64,000 nucleotides of DNA from Epiperipatus broadwayi (lineage: Eukaryota > Onychophora > Udeonychophora > Euonychophora > Peripatidae): NCBI GenBank assembly GCA_028023455.1, contig JAQFVV010006197.1:19217254-19281253 (forward strand), written 5' to 3'. A program made the position numbers and the translations under genes. Under the pieces are notes generated by a model. That model was not told the origin of the DNA, searched no databases, and was given only the letters and a program-made list of their open reading frames with translations. How positions within the stretch are numbered: the first letter of the stretch is position 1; each line of letters begins with the position of its first letter. Below, piece after piece: positions 22,981 to 35,230 of the stretch.

Positions 22981-25375
22981 TATATGATTTCTAAGACAGA
23001 TGCTAGTCCAGGTAAAGCTTTGCAATTAATAAACATGAATAATTGGGTTCTTTATAATTTAATATATCATTGAGACTCTTATTGTATTGGCGAATGAAAA
23101 TTTAAAAATGTTAGGTAAATATATTTAATCATATCATTATTGAATAAATCTGTTCACAAGTTTAATAATTAATTTGTATTTTATACTAGAATCAACTACG
23201 CAAAGCCTCAATGATGGAAAAGGTAATGGGATTTTATTGTACCTTACCAATCATATACTACCAAAGACGAAAAGCATCTTAATGTTTTCTCAAAATATTA
23301 ATAAATTCTTATATCATGTAGACAATAATATGTAATTCAATGTATGCTCTATAATGTATGCTCTATCCAAAGTTTATGATTTCTGATGTTATGAATGACA
23401 CATAGCAACGGCACAGTAAGTTTAATTATAAATCAACTTTTATTTACAAACTTTATGAACAATAAATAGTTAATTTCAATATTTTAAATAAAACATAAAT
23501 AAACAAATAAAATAATTAAATGATGGTTCAATAGACTTTCTTCAATACATCTCACAGGTACAGTATTTAAAAACCTAATCATACCTTATTTCAATCTAAT
23601 ATAATGAATATTGAGACAATTATTAAATTCAGCATTAACTTATGAAATATTGAACGTCATTTCCAGATTCAATAAATCCCTACTGTATACCTATAATAAT
23701 ATAATAAATAATATGATGTTTGTATGTTTTAGCTATAATGTAATCATTAATTAAAATGAAAATGTAAACTTACACTCGGTAGATAATAATTAACCAACAG
23801 TTAATTATCATGAAGTACTTGAATAGAATGTCCTGTTGCCATTTATCAATCTAACCGATAAATTATAGCTACAAATGAAGAAGATGATTTGGCAGATTAA
23901 CTAAAATACTTTGCCCAACTATATCTGTGAAGCAAACATATTCCTGTGGATGTATTCATCTACACGTAGGAATTAAATAATACTAACGTTTTGCGTATTT
24001 AAACACTATCATAAAGTCATACGTATAATCACACAATTCGCTGGATTAACTACCAGCGCAGGAAGTGTGTAAAATATAAAATGGCAATTAAAATAATCTG
24101 CGGATTAACCACCAGCACAGATTAAAGCCTTTAACATACTAAAACAACATTATAATTTACTTCACATTAAAGTGCAAAATCATCCCTCAATTCTTCTGAT
24201 TATTCAGAAATACAGCTGACACTTTAGCAAATGTGGGTTCTTGCTTAGTAAAATATTATAATAATCAGGACAACTAATGATACTACTTATCTTGCTTAAA
24301 ATAAACATATATAATATATATGTAAATAATATTGGCATGGGAATATAAATCTGGAAAGACTCACAAAATATCTCATAAAGATTGGTATATCTCATGAATT
24401 CATTAAGTACTGTTTAAGCTTTCTCCATAGCCTATTCTTTTGAATAAATATTTTATTCACCTTTATTAATTTAAATCTAACAAATATAACTTATGAACTT
24501 CATGCAGTTCATATAACGTATAAAATTAAATAAATGTATTATTCATTAACATATAACATTTAACGTGTGTGTGTGTGATAAAACTAAATGTAAAGCTTTT
24601 ATAGTTCAAATACATGAATTTTAGCAGATGTGTATCACAAATTGGATTGTATAGCATTTTGTAACTCCTACCGTGATCCGTGGAATCCATGTACAATGTG
24701 TAGAATAATAAGTATATGAGGTAATAGCTATAACTGTAGTTAAATTTACATATATGCAATTATATCCATTTGATTAGTTATTAAAAGCAACATTAGATCA
24801 ACGATTTAGTGGCTCTCCAAACATGAAACAATTTTAAAACAGATACACAGAATTTAAATGAAAATGTTTTTCATAAAGTATTAATCCCTACATTCTCTAT
24901 CAAAAAGTGTTCCAAGTTTATCCTATCCATGCAAGTATTTATTTATCCATTGCTTAATCCAGGAATAACCAATTACAGCAATTACTTTGTTCATTTTAAA
25001 CTGACGATACAATTATAAAATAGCTTTGTTTAATTATTTAAAGAATGTTTATGATCCAAATGTTAAACAAATTAACTAGCAATTATTACTGGCATTATAA
25101 AATTAATTATCAATCAATAATATATTTTATTAGAATTAAAGAACGGAAATATTAAAAGATTTTGACAAATTTAACGCTTTACTTTATTTTAACTTAAACT
25201 TTTTTCTTTTTAAAAAACAAATTTTCATTTTAATAAAACTTCTGTAATTAAAACACTGATTCAAATTTTCCAAATTGTAGAATAATAAATATTTCAAAAC
25301 ATACCAAATTCTTGTATTTAATTCTTTCAAACTGGGAAGCTCCGACATTTCAAAAATGTAATATTGGAAACGCTA
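22980..25375. other. AT-rich noncoding stretch
   Basis: No gene supported. One short direct repeat lies at 24043-24060 and 24102-24120: GGATTAAC(T/C)ACCAGC(G/A)CAG, spaced 59 bases apart. Minus-strand ORFs at 24204-24395 and 24526-24759 are low complexity and regarded as chance. Confidence 0.55.
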
Positions 25376-25377
25376 CC

Positions 25378-25911
25378 GGTGATTTGGTTCACTTGGCCGA
25401 CCGACTTGAAAAGATCTTTAAGTTTAGTGATCCATTTTAATTAGATACCACTAAGTTATTTTATGTTTATAGCAAATTTTATGGTAGTCTATTTACTTAT
25501 TAACGGTTTCAAAATCAGCTCAGCAAATTTTACACCATTTGCCTTTACCGTTTTTGTTCTTCTTCCCCCCAAAGACAAACTAACAGACGATATTCTCCTA
25601 GAAATTCGCGCTCTTTTCTTTTATTACATTGAGACGCCTACGTAATTATTGTATTTATTTAATAATTTATTTTAATTGAACAAATGGTTTTATTTTAATT
25701 CAATAGAAATAATAATTTAAGATTACTTTAAATAAATAAAAACAAAATATTATTTTTAATAATATTTTACCAAATTTTAATATGTTGTAAAAATTTTAAA
25801 AAGTTAAACATTCTGATATGAGTTAGCATATGGAATGAAGCAAATTGAAAATTATTAAAATAATATCAGAAAGTAATCTGTTCAAGTGCGAATCAAGCCA
25901 ACCAAATCACC
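25378..25911. mobile_element. Candidate 534-bp terminal-inverted-repeat element
   Basis: The left end GGTGATTTGGTTCACTTGG (25378) is matched by the complement of the right end, GGTGATTTGGTTGGCTTGA (ending at 25911). The first 12 bases are perfect, and both arms reach a second shared word, ACTTGAA, about 30 bases in. The interior is GC-richer on the left (25380-25640) and AT-rich on the right. No transposase and no clear target duplication were seen, so the superfamily is unassigned. Confidence 0.45.
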
Positions 25912-26250
25912 AAGAGAAGAAAGAGAAATTTTTATATAAGTTACATCAATTAATATATTTTCTACTAAAATATATGGTTACAATATATATATTAAAACAG
26001 TAATCATTTATTGACTACTTATATAGTTAGGAAAAGGCTAAATAAAATTCTTTAAAAAATTATGTAATCTAACAGTCTTTGAAATATAATTTATATGTTT
26101 ATGGTTTCTTAGTCTATTTCCTAACATAATTTAATAAGTAGAAAATATAGCATCTTATTTGTAATTTTATACTTTTTTTTTTTAAGAGAATGAAAAAACT
26201 CATTGCATTCATTATTAAAATATTGATCACATCTGGAAAAATTTATAACA

Positions 26251-26388
26251 ATGAAACTTATCAACAAACCATAGAACTTCCTAAAGATTTCTGTCTGATA
26301 AATAATCATCACACACTTTATGAAACTTATCAACAAACCATAGAACTTCCTAAAGATTTCTGTCTGATAAATAATCATCACACACTTT
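26251..26388. repeat. Perfect 69-bp tandem duplication
   Basis: The unit starting ATGAAACTTATCAACAAACC (26251) is repeated without a mismatch from 26320. Because 69 is a multiple of three and the unit is stop-free in one frame on each strand, overlapping ORFs appear on both strands (26190-26396 plus, 26417-26121 minus). Neither looks like a real protein. The perfect identity implies a recent event. Confidence 0.95.
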
Positions 26389-26389
26389 A

Positions 26390-27190
26390 TTTTTAGATGG
26401 TGAAAATCTTTCTTCAATGGGGGATTTAAGTGAATGTTTTAATTATAGCTTGTTTAAAAATAATTTTCATTACTTAATTAATAGTTTAATCAATAATCTT
26501 CTAAATATAATTAACATGCTGATTCTTATTAAGTAATACAAGTGGTTTAATAATCCAATTACATTTTTTTTTTTTAAAATAGGACCTATTTTTATAGATA
26601 TTTAAAAAATGTATAGTAAAATTAACCATCAAATATTTCAGCAAATTTTCTACAAAAAAGTTTAATTTATTTAATTAAATATTGTAAGATCAGATAAATT
26701 TCTTAACATATGTACCATATATCAGATAAACCTTTAAAAAATGTTTTTAAAAAAATATTTATTAATGAAATGGCTTATTTTTGTAAAAACTAACCAAAAT
26801 TTTACAAATATTTTTAATATTACAATATCTATATGGAATTGCACTTTTCCCCCACAACACCTCCAACAATTTTTCTTATAAAGGATGTGTATCTTTGTTT
26901 ACTATCTTTATTTTAGTTTGGTTCTATTTGCTTTTTTCAGAATGTCTTCTTACTATAAAAAAAACATTAATATAAAAAGATATTAGCAATATTTTATTTT
27001 AAGTTATGTAAAAAAAAAAACAACCAATAAATATACTATTGACATATACTTGCTCAAAAGTTAATAAATAGATAAAATGCCATTCATATAATCACTTAAC
27101 ATAAATAAGAATGGCAAATTTTCATAATATAAAGATTAGAATACTTTTTTCCCAATTTAAACATCATAATATTTATTGCGCATATGTAAA
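26390..27190. other. AT-rich noncoding stretch
   Basis: No gene or repeat seen beyond poly-A and poly-T tracts. Confidence 0.6.
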
Positions 27191-27199
27191 AATGATGGT

Positions 27200-27400
27200 T
27201 GTTGGGATTTTATTATTGTTCAAATCTAGCTGTCTCACTTTCAACTTATTAGATAACAGAATTTCCTTTTATCTAAGTTCCATGAATCACACTTTGTGCT
27301 ACAAAGTACAGGTAGTGCTGTTGAATCTTTTCTAGCATTGGTTTGTATTCATTTATTATATTTTAGTTCCATTCAATATTATTCTTATACCGGTATGTTT
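27200..27400 (+). repeat. Left member of direct repeat flanking RTE-like copy 1
   Basis: About 150 bases starting near 27243 (TTATTAGATAACAG, CTTTTATCTAAGTTCCATGA, CTTGGTTTGTATT-like words) match 30181-30330 in the same orientation at roughly three-quarters identity by eye. The right member lies directly 3' of the RTE coding remnant. The left member could therefore be the 3' tail of an earlier, severely truncated copy. Confidence 0.55.
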
Positions 27401-27513
27401 GGAGTTATTCAAAAGTGTAAATTGATTACTTATTAACTGTGCTTTGTATACAAAACATGTAATAGATTTGTTTAACAGCTTTTAAGATCGAAGCTTATTT
27501 AAATTATACAATT

Positions 27514-27906
27514 ATGACAGACAAAAATAAAGCATGGCCCTTAATCCCAGGAGGCTGTAAAGTCACCAACCAAGGCAGCGGTTGGTGGCCGAAGGCGGAG
27601 GGTGCTAAGAATATCCTGGAGGCGGACCCAGGCTGCCATTTGATGACAACTTTTTATTTAGGTACTTACAACTGCAGATCACTTTCAAGTGAAGGAAGAT
27701 TGCAAGAATTAGAAGAAGAACTCTCTTATATTAAATGGGATATTATTGGACTTTGTGAAGTTAGAAGAAAAGGTGAAGAGACAATTGATTTAAAAAGTGG
27801 ACATATGCTCTATTATAAAGGCACAAATATTGGAAATACAAGTTGGTTCTTTAAAAAAGGGAAGAACTTGTGGGTTGATGGTTCCAGGTGGCGTTGTTAC
27901 AACTAG
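27514..27906 (+). pseudogene. Endonuclease domain start of RTE-like copy 1
   Basis: The 130-codon frame includes LGTYNCRSLSSEGRLQELEE, then IKWDIIGLCEVRRKGEE and LKSGHMLYYKGTN. These match the N-terminal part of the AP-endonuclease-like domain of RTE elements, including the glutamate of the CEVR motif that coordinates metal. After TSWFFKKGK the homology is lost, where copy 2 reads GVGFIINKKWK. The enzyme would nick DNA to prime target-site reverse transcription. Confidence 0.75.
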
Positions 27907-28669
27907 CGTTCAGCAGTATTGGTTTTGCCCCAACAAGTCCCAGTGATGAAGTGTGAAGTTTTTATATGGTGTCAAAAGGCTTTGATCAGGTAGCACTTTT
28001 AAAATGTTTGGGAGTTTGGTGGTAAACAAGAAAGTGAAAGTGTTGTGGTAATTTTGGTTTGGTAATAGAAGGGGGCGCTTGTGGAGTTGCAGAGAAGGAA
28101 AAACTTTATATTATGAATTCTTTTTTGAGAAAAATGTTAGAGGAAAGGCGGAAGCCCAAAGAAGGTCAGCAGTGGTTATTTGACTAACAGGAACATTTCA
28201 AGTTGTAATGTTCTTAATAAATTTAACACAGGAAGTGATCATCGATTAGAAGGGTAAGATACAGTTAATGTAAAACGAGAGACAAAAATTATTAAGAAAA
28301 CTATATTTACAGGTATCTAATCTTCGAAACATCTAATGAATTTAAATAGAACTACAAACGGTTTCAAGATTAGAGTTTTGAAGTTCAGATTTGAAGAAAT
28401 AATATGAAAATAACGATACACTTTAAAAAGCAACAAAGAAGGGGAAAAAGGATGACAATAAAATCACGAGACAAGAACTATGAAGAAAAGAAGGAATATG
28501 AAGATAGCAAGAATAGAAAGATGACTGAATTTGTAAAAGGGGGAAAGGTGAAAAGATATAGAAAGAACGTGAACAGCAAGAAAAGCGTAGAAGAAAATAA
28601 AGCTTAAGAGAAAACAACATTTGGATGGAGGATTACGCAAAAGGAAAAAGGGATTTACAAAAAGGGGAT

Positions 28670-28870
28670 GTATGAAATGGTAGAAGATTTTTATCAAGAA
28701 TATATAGAAAAAAAAAGCCCCTATATCTATTACACTCCAATGCAGAATTTTAAATGAAGAAGGAGAAAGCAATTAAATGTATGAAAAAAGGAAAGGCCCA
28801 GGTAATGATGGAATTATAATTGATATATTAAAAGAAGCAGGTGAAGAAACAGAAAAAATATAGAAGTTAT
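28670..28870 (+). pseudogene. Reverse transcriptase finger motif of RTE-like copy 1
   Basis: After a long degraded linker, the plus strand reads EMVEDFYQEY, IKCMKKGKAPGNDGIIIDIL and KEAGEET across frame changes. The KKGKAPGNDGI word is the conserved early motif of LINE reverse transcriptases and is matched by KKGKPPGNDGI in copy 2. Confidence 0.7.
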
Positions 28871-29361
28871 ATACAAAGCTAAAGAAAAGAGCGGATGTGG
28901 AAGAATGAGAATAATATTAATATTTAAAAAAGGGATAAAGAAGATATTAGAAATACACTATCAGCCTTTTATCGTTTTATATAAAATTTTACCAAGATAA
29001 TTACGCTACAGAGAATGGATCACCAACCAAGAGAACAAGGTTAAAAGGGTTTAGACAAGATCATATCAAGATTGAGAGAAGATAGAAAGGACAAATGAAA
29101 TGAGTTGCTTATGTTGGTTGAGATATGAAAAGGTTTGATTCTATAAACACTTCAGTGATTAAAGCTGGATCATCAAGGATAGATCCAGGATATTGTCATA
29201 TTTTAAAGAATATTTATAAAAAGAACACAACAATTAGATTACAAAGAACGGGAAGCAACAGAGAAAGGTGAAGCAGCCATATCTCCAAAATTTTAAGCAG
29301 GCGCAAGAAGTATTTTGTGGATTAAAATGGGAAACAAAGGAGGAAAGTAAAGGAGTATTTA

Positions 29362-30126
29362 GCATTTAGATTTGAGATGATGAGTTGTTTTGCAAATAGC
29401 CCAAGGCAGGAAATGTTGCAGGAGTTATCAGATGAAAGTAGGAAAGTAGGACTAAAGATAAATGTTAAAAAGACTAAAGTAATGTTTAATCGATTTGCTC
29501 AAAATATGAAAATAAAGATTGATTATGATGAATTAGAAGAAGTTAAGAGTTACAAATACCTTGGTCAGATTATTAATACAGATGGAAACATAATAGAGGA
29601 AATTAATCATAGAATTAAACTTGGTTGGAGTGCTTTTGGTAGAAATAACTTGATACTAAAAGGAAATATGCCTATGTGTTTGAAAATGAAGGTTTTTAAC
29701 AAATGTGTTTTACCAGTTCTTACTTATAGATCTGAGACTTGGACACTTAATAGAAGATCAATACAGAGACTTCAGACCACTCAAAGAAGTATGGAGAGAT
29801 GTATGTTGGGGAGTAACAAGAAGAGATCGAAAACGCAATGTATGGGTAAGAGAACAAACAGGTGTTACTGACCTCATTGAAAAAATTAAAAGATTGAAGT
29901 GGAGTTGGGCTGGACATATTGCTAGAAGAGATGATAATAGATGGACAATTGAAAATTTTAAACTGGATTCCAAGAGATTGTAAAAGACCCAGAGGGAGAC
30001 CACATGTGAGATGGATGGATGAAATAAGAAAATGTGTAGGGGTGATGTGGAGAAGAGAAGCTAAAGATCGGAGAAGATGGATTAAACTTGGAGAGACCTT
30101 CATCCTGCAGTGGATTGATAATGGTT
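29362..30126 (+). pseudogene. Reverse transcriptase C-terminus of RTE-like copy 1
   Basis: Near 29367 the sequence reads R-F, then a one-base-deleted alanine codon, then GAT GAT: an FADD catalytic box broken by a 1-bp deletion, with the frame restored at FANSP. The 164-codon frame then gives LKINVKKTKVMFN, YKYLGQIINTDGNI, VLTYRSETWTLN and QTTQRSMERCMLG. A shift leads to TGVTDLIEKIKRLKWSWAGH, IARRDDNRWT and RPHVRWMDEIRK, ending LGETFILQWIDNG. The relic is long dead but nearly complete in this part. Confidence 0.8.
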
Positions 30127-30180
30127 GATAATGATGTGTTTAGAATAGTTATGAAATCAATATTCTTCAGAACTTGCAAT

Positions 30181-30330
30181 CTATTAAATAAGACTTTTCT
30201 TTTATCTAAATTGCATGATTCAGTCTTTGTATTTCTAAATCCAAGTAGTGCGATTGAAAATTTCTAGTCTTGGTTTGTATTAGTTACAATATTTGAGCTT
30301 CATTTAGCATTATGCAATATTTATTTATAT
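30181..30330 (+). repeat. Right member of direct repeat flanking RTE-like copy 1
   Basis: It lies directly downstream of the RTE C-terminus and is similar to 27243-27395. Copy 2 lacks this sequence after its own 3' end, so it is either a copy-1 specific 3' UTR or part of the pre-insertion locus. Confidence 0.5.
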
Positions 30331-33300
30331 TATATATACAAAAATAAATGATGCAAGAACTCAAAATTTATGTTGTATTTTTCTGAAGAGATACTAGAAT
30401 AAAAATTTTTAAGAGGATGGCAAGCAATGACCAATTACCATCATTAATGATCGAGTGTTTTCTCTTGATCATAGTAATCCTCTGATGCCTAGATACATAC
30501 TAGCTTTTAGGCACATGTTAGAAATAATAATATACAAGTTTAAATATCAAACAAATAAAAATAAAATACTGAACCAGTTTACAAAAATTGTATTTGGAAT
30601 CACAAGCTATTTATCACTTTAAATACAAAAGTTCAATTTTTTGTTGTTTAAAAAAGTTGATTATTTTAAATAAGAATTTACATTTAAAATGATACTAATT
30701 ACTGATACTATAAAGTGTAATATTATAAACCACCACTTGCATTTATGTAATAAAATAAGATACATAAAAAACAAGATCTATCAATAGTGTTTTGGTTTTA
30801 TGTTTTGAAAATACCTTTTTTATACTTCTTAAAAAAAGCTCTTTAAAAAAACCATATTTAGCAGTAAAATATATAATTTATGGATTTCTCTTTCAATCTT
30901 TATGACATTAATGATACAATAAACAATACAATCAAGCAATCAAATAAAATTTAAAATCCCAAAACTAACATATATGTGTTTGATGGCAAAGAAGTTTTTG
31001 CTTTATTGTTAAGAATCTAAAAATATAGCGCTCAGCATAGAAAAGTGTGTGTATGCAAATATTTAGAAATTTGTTTTTGCATGACAATTTTGTAAAGCAT
31101 AATGGGCAGATTTTTTAGGGCAAAAGTTACTTGTGACTTTCACCAAAGGTCTTGGTCCACCACCTACATATTACAATGTAACAATAGTGAAAGCAATAAT
31201 AATAAATTACAAATAGTAACGAACCCCATCATTTGTCATCAATATAACTTTATGAATTTCTTTTGCCTCTGTATATATTTTGAAAGTGCAGTAAACACCT
31301 TTACCTCATATTTTCTTCTTTAAAAGCACTATTGTTAATGATTATTCTTTCACATTCATATCCTTAAAAACACTGTCATAAAAAAAACAAGCTGAGGAAT
31401 ATCAATTATGTTGGAAAATTAATCAAACTGCATTTAGTCATAGAACCAGCTCATAATTTATAATTTTTGATGAGGCTTGACACTTCTACAGAAAAGTTGA
31501 ATGCTTTTAGTTGTAAAAATAATTTCATTTTTCTTCTTCAATAAATCATATAATGCATTGCTGGCTTCTAGAAATGTTTCTTTTATCTATTCCAATGGCA
31601 AAAAAATATTGATTTGTTAACACACAATTCACAGAAAATGGTGCAACTGTTGTAACTTTAGATTTAATATTGAGTTTAATAATGGTGGTTAATTGTGTTT
31701 AAATTATTTTAACTTTTGTTTGCATAATTTGTTTTTTTACTAGAAAATCTTTATCAAAATAATATGTCTTCTGATGTTCCTTTTTTTTTTAAACTGACAT
31801 ACAAAACACACATTCTGCATTCACCATTGTGAAAAAAAAAACTAAACTTCCCATTGTATTTTAAAATTATATATCTTTCTTTTCTTTGCATTCATTTCAA
31901 ACATAATATTCCTCTTTTAAGATAAGATAAAATTCTATAAACTATCTAAATCTGTATAGTGATTTCAACAAAAACAATTATTGGCTTCACAACTGAGTAT
32001 TAGTCAGAGCTGACCATTGCACAGGGTATATGAGATGATGAATTTGTAATCAATATATGCATCATCACACATCTGACACATTTATTCACTAGCTTGTTCA
32101 ACTACACACATCTGTCTGAACTATGAAGAGCTGATTATCATCTATAGTAGCCATATGTGTGTAAAAAATTCTTTCATATATAATTATCTATTCTAATGTA
32201 ATTACAGCATCAATTAGCATTATTTTGTCTCAATTCAGGCAGTCATTCCAAAATTTCATGGCAATCTGTGCATGGATTATGAGTGATATCTTGTCTATCT
32301 TTGTCATAAAGATTATCAGATTAATACATCATGTGTGGTTAAGTAATAGGGTAACAGTATTTGGGAAGTAAAAGTTTCTGCATTAAAGCTCAACTTATCA
32401 CTTCTGGTGTTCTGATGCATTATGATCTCCCGAATACCAAGCTATATAATTATTTTTATCAGATTTATATAAATTTTCTTTGACTTTTAACAATAAAAAT
32501 TACTATAACTTTTTAAAACTGCATAAAAAGATATACAATGTTTAAATTTCATTAAATATGCTTATTAAATATGTTTTATTATTTTGTACACAAAAATATA
32601 AAAAGAATAATATTTCTTTCTTAGTCAAATAAAATTTATTATTACATGCACAGATAATATAGACTTCTTGCAATCATATAAATGGAATTCTCACAACGTG
32701 ATATATAATTTGTTTGTTTTTTCAGAATGCTCAAGATGCATTCAAAATGAAGTCTATTCACATCTCTGCTAGTTACACTCTAATTATCATTTTTTGAAGC
32801 ATTATAAACTTTTCTAATAAATTAATATATCTAATAATAAAATCTAAATAAAAAAATGTCTAATGTCAAAGTATTATCAAAAAATAAATATTGAAACTGA
32901 CAGAAAGTGAAAAAAATAAAAATAAAATTGTAAATATTGAAAACGAAAAATAAATTTTGACATGAAACACACGCACAAACTTCAAAAAATAATAAGAGAT
33001 GCAGTGTAATTTCAGCATAATACAAAAATAAAATGATTCAAGATTTAATAAGACAAAAGCAAAGATAGAAGTATATATTTTTGTATGACAACATCTAGTC
33101 ATAATTGAAATGAAAGTATAAATTATATATGCTTAGTTAAAATGTGTTGAACCATCATCATAAAAATTTACATATGAAATAATAAAAAAAGACACTACAT
33201 AAATATTAAAAATAGACTAATTATATCACTGAGCTTGCCTACCTCAATATAATATTCATCTCATAGCTTTTGCTGTTGACTTTTTGTTCATGATTTTTCT

Positions 33301-33890
33301 CTCAAACTGCTTAATTTATAGAATTTCTTATCTATTGGCTATCTCTTTGCTTTCTATATTTTATTATTTTAAAAATATATTATTAGATAAATGAGTGATA
33401 TTTAAGACAATAACGATTATTATCCTTTTAAATTTTTGTTCAAAAACTTAAAATCTTAAGGAATGTAAACACAATGACATAGGACCTCTTAAAATGACTG
33501 TAAAATGCAATACATTTTGGGATCAGGCAAAAAAAAAATTATAATAAGGGTTAATATTTTAAAGTTCGTTTTTCAAATGATCAAGAATATTCATGATATA
33601 TTTATTTTTCAAATGTTGAATTAATAGTACTTTTAGTAAAGAAGTTATCATTATACTCACTATTAAACAAATACCTGTATTGTCAATTAATAAATCTTTG
33701 CCAAGCAAGTGTAACATTTCAACAACAACAACAATAACAAAAAAAAAATTAAGCCCTGACAGTTAATTTTAACTTTAAGAAACACCATTTCTATAAAGAG
33801 TAAAGCTACTTTAAGTTCTAATGACAACATTTTAAAGAATAATTCTGATAACTCATTATAATCTAATTAAATATACCAGAAGTTCATCAG
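30331..33890. other. AT-rich noncoding stretch
   Basis: No gene supported. A region of mixed composition at about 31990-32450 may be a diverged repeat: TTTCTG...AAAGCTCAAC...TCACTTCTGG near 32370-32410 resembles the duplicated unit at 63.2-63.4 kb. ORFs at 31102-31323 and 32831-33102 carry no recognisable motif. Confidence 0.5.
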
Positions 33891-33894
33891 ATTA

Positions 33895-34470
33895 ACATTA
33901 TATATTAGAACTGTAAATATGTTTTAATTATTACTATAATTATGTGATAAGCATATTTTCACTTAGGATATAAATCTATTAAATATAAATTAATATTAAA
34001 TAGAGGGATTTGAACTCGGGATTTTTCCTCAACTCTATCCCAAACAACTGACACACAAGTGAAAAGAATGCATGATTCTTAATATACCTATTTTACGCAG
34101 AACTAGCACTCATCACTTGAGCTAGATCACAAGCCCCGCACATATACATTGGGAATCATGTTATCTTTTTTGTATGTGTGGTCATGTGTCAGTTGCTTGA
34201 GATTAGACTGAAAAATCCTGAATTCAAGTCCCCCTATTTACACATAAATATAAAAAAAATTACATACAGTTGTTAGAATTATAAATTAATATTGTTTATT
34301 GTTATTCTAGTAAGATCAGACCAGGGCTCATGTACTATTAATTAAAACTGAAAATGAGATTTAATTACTATTATAATTATGGGATAAACACATTTTTACT
34401 TTTTAAATATATAACAGATCAGTAGCCTGATTAAATTTTCAGATATCAATTTAATAAATATATAAATTAA
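33895..34470. repeat. Imperfect direct repeats around a fold-back repeat
   Basis: TTAATTATTACTATAATTAT, G(T/G)GATAA(G/A)CA and a TATAAATTAATAT tail occur at 33917-33995 and again at 34358-34470, in direct orientation on either side of the fold-back repeat at 34001-34236. The similarity is clear in the first half and weaker after. Confidence 0.5.
34001..34236. repeat. 236-bp fold-back repeat with B-box-like ends
   Basis: The left terminus TAGAGGGATTTGAACTCGGG is the complement of the right terminus, which ends GAATTCAAGTCCCCCTA. Shared internal words include GATTTTTC, CAACTGACACA and GTG/CACATG. The centre contains CACTCATCACTTGAGCTAGATC, related to the 480-bp family. Both ends resemble the pol III B box (GGTTCRANTCC) in inverse orientation. 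Confidence 0.75.
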
Positions 34471-34474
34471 TAAT

Positions 34475-35228
34475 GTTTATTATTATTCCACTTAGATCGA
34501 TTGCAGCTGTATTCTATGTATATATCGATGTATAGACATCCATCTTAAATAACTGAGTTGAGATAAATATGCTGCTTGTACTCCTTAAGACCACTTTCTG
34601 CGATACTAAATTTGAAAACTAATATATACATTCTAATAATTTTAGTATAATGTAATAAATTATTTTTATTAACTATATAATACTGAGAATATAAACTTAT
34701 ACATGGAATAATTAAGTTCGAATATATTACCATAACACTTCACAAATGAGATTTCTAAAAGTCACCAATTAACAAATTATCGTTCTTTAAGAATCTGTCT
34801 TATGAATTTTTGTAATAATAAATTTGAACTAAGTTGTTCTATATATATATTAATGCTTACATGTTTTTGTTTTATTGTAAAATTTCAGATTTTTACTAAA
34901 ATAAAATATTAAATATTGTATTTTCTTTTCTTAACAACAGTTATGTAATAAATTTTCCAATAGTGAAAATTATTTTTAACAAGCTTCAAGTCAATTCTCC
35001 TACTTTTTAATAATCAATGTTATTTTTTGTGTTACCAAAAGGGAATTTAAAATATATTCATATAGATTGCTTCATTTTTTATGCTATTTAGAAATAATCA
35101 ATTTATTTTATGAATTAAAATAGTAAGGCTAATTAATTTATCAGACTATAGTTTTATTGCAAAAAGTTTTCTTACTTATACACTTAAGCAAGCACAAGAA
35201 ATTTAAAAAAAAGATACATTTAGTATAA
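34475..35228. other. AT-rich noncoding stretch
   Basis: No gene or repeat seen. Confidence 0.55.
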
Positions 35229-35230
35229 GC

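Larger units (their letters stand above)
27514..30130 (+). mobile_element. RTE-like non-LTR retrotransposon relic, copy 1
   Basis: Plus-strand relic with the domain order of RTE-type elements: apurinic-like endonuclease (27655-27835, then degraded to about 28300), reverse transcriptase (about 28670-29560) and a C-terminal region (about 29560-30126). Its 3' end, GCAGTGGATTGATAATGG followed by TGA-type repeats, is typical of the group. It shares its 5' start (ATGACAGACAAAAATAAA) with copy 2 at 44.05 kb. The endonuclease centre is badly scrambled and frames change several times. Outside the (TGATAA)-type tail no target duplication was resolved. Confidence 0.85.

Noticed and set aside
24043-24120. 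Direct repeats GGATTAACYACCAGCRCAG as a possible CRISPR-like array
   Set aside because: Only two units, and the sequence context is clearly eukaryotic.
28404-28772. Overlapping ORFs of 65-102 codons on both strands
   Set aside because: They lie in the degraded, purine-rich linker of RTE-like copy 1 and are low complexity.
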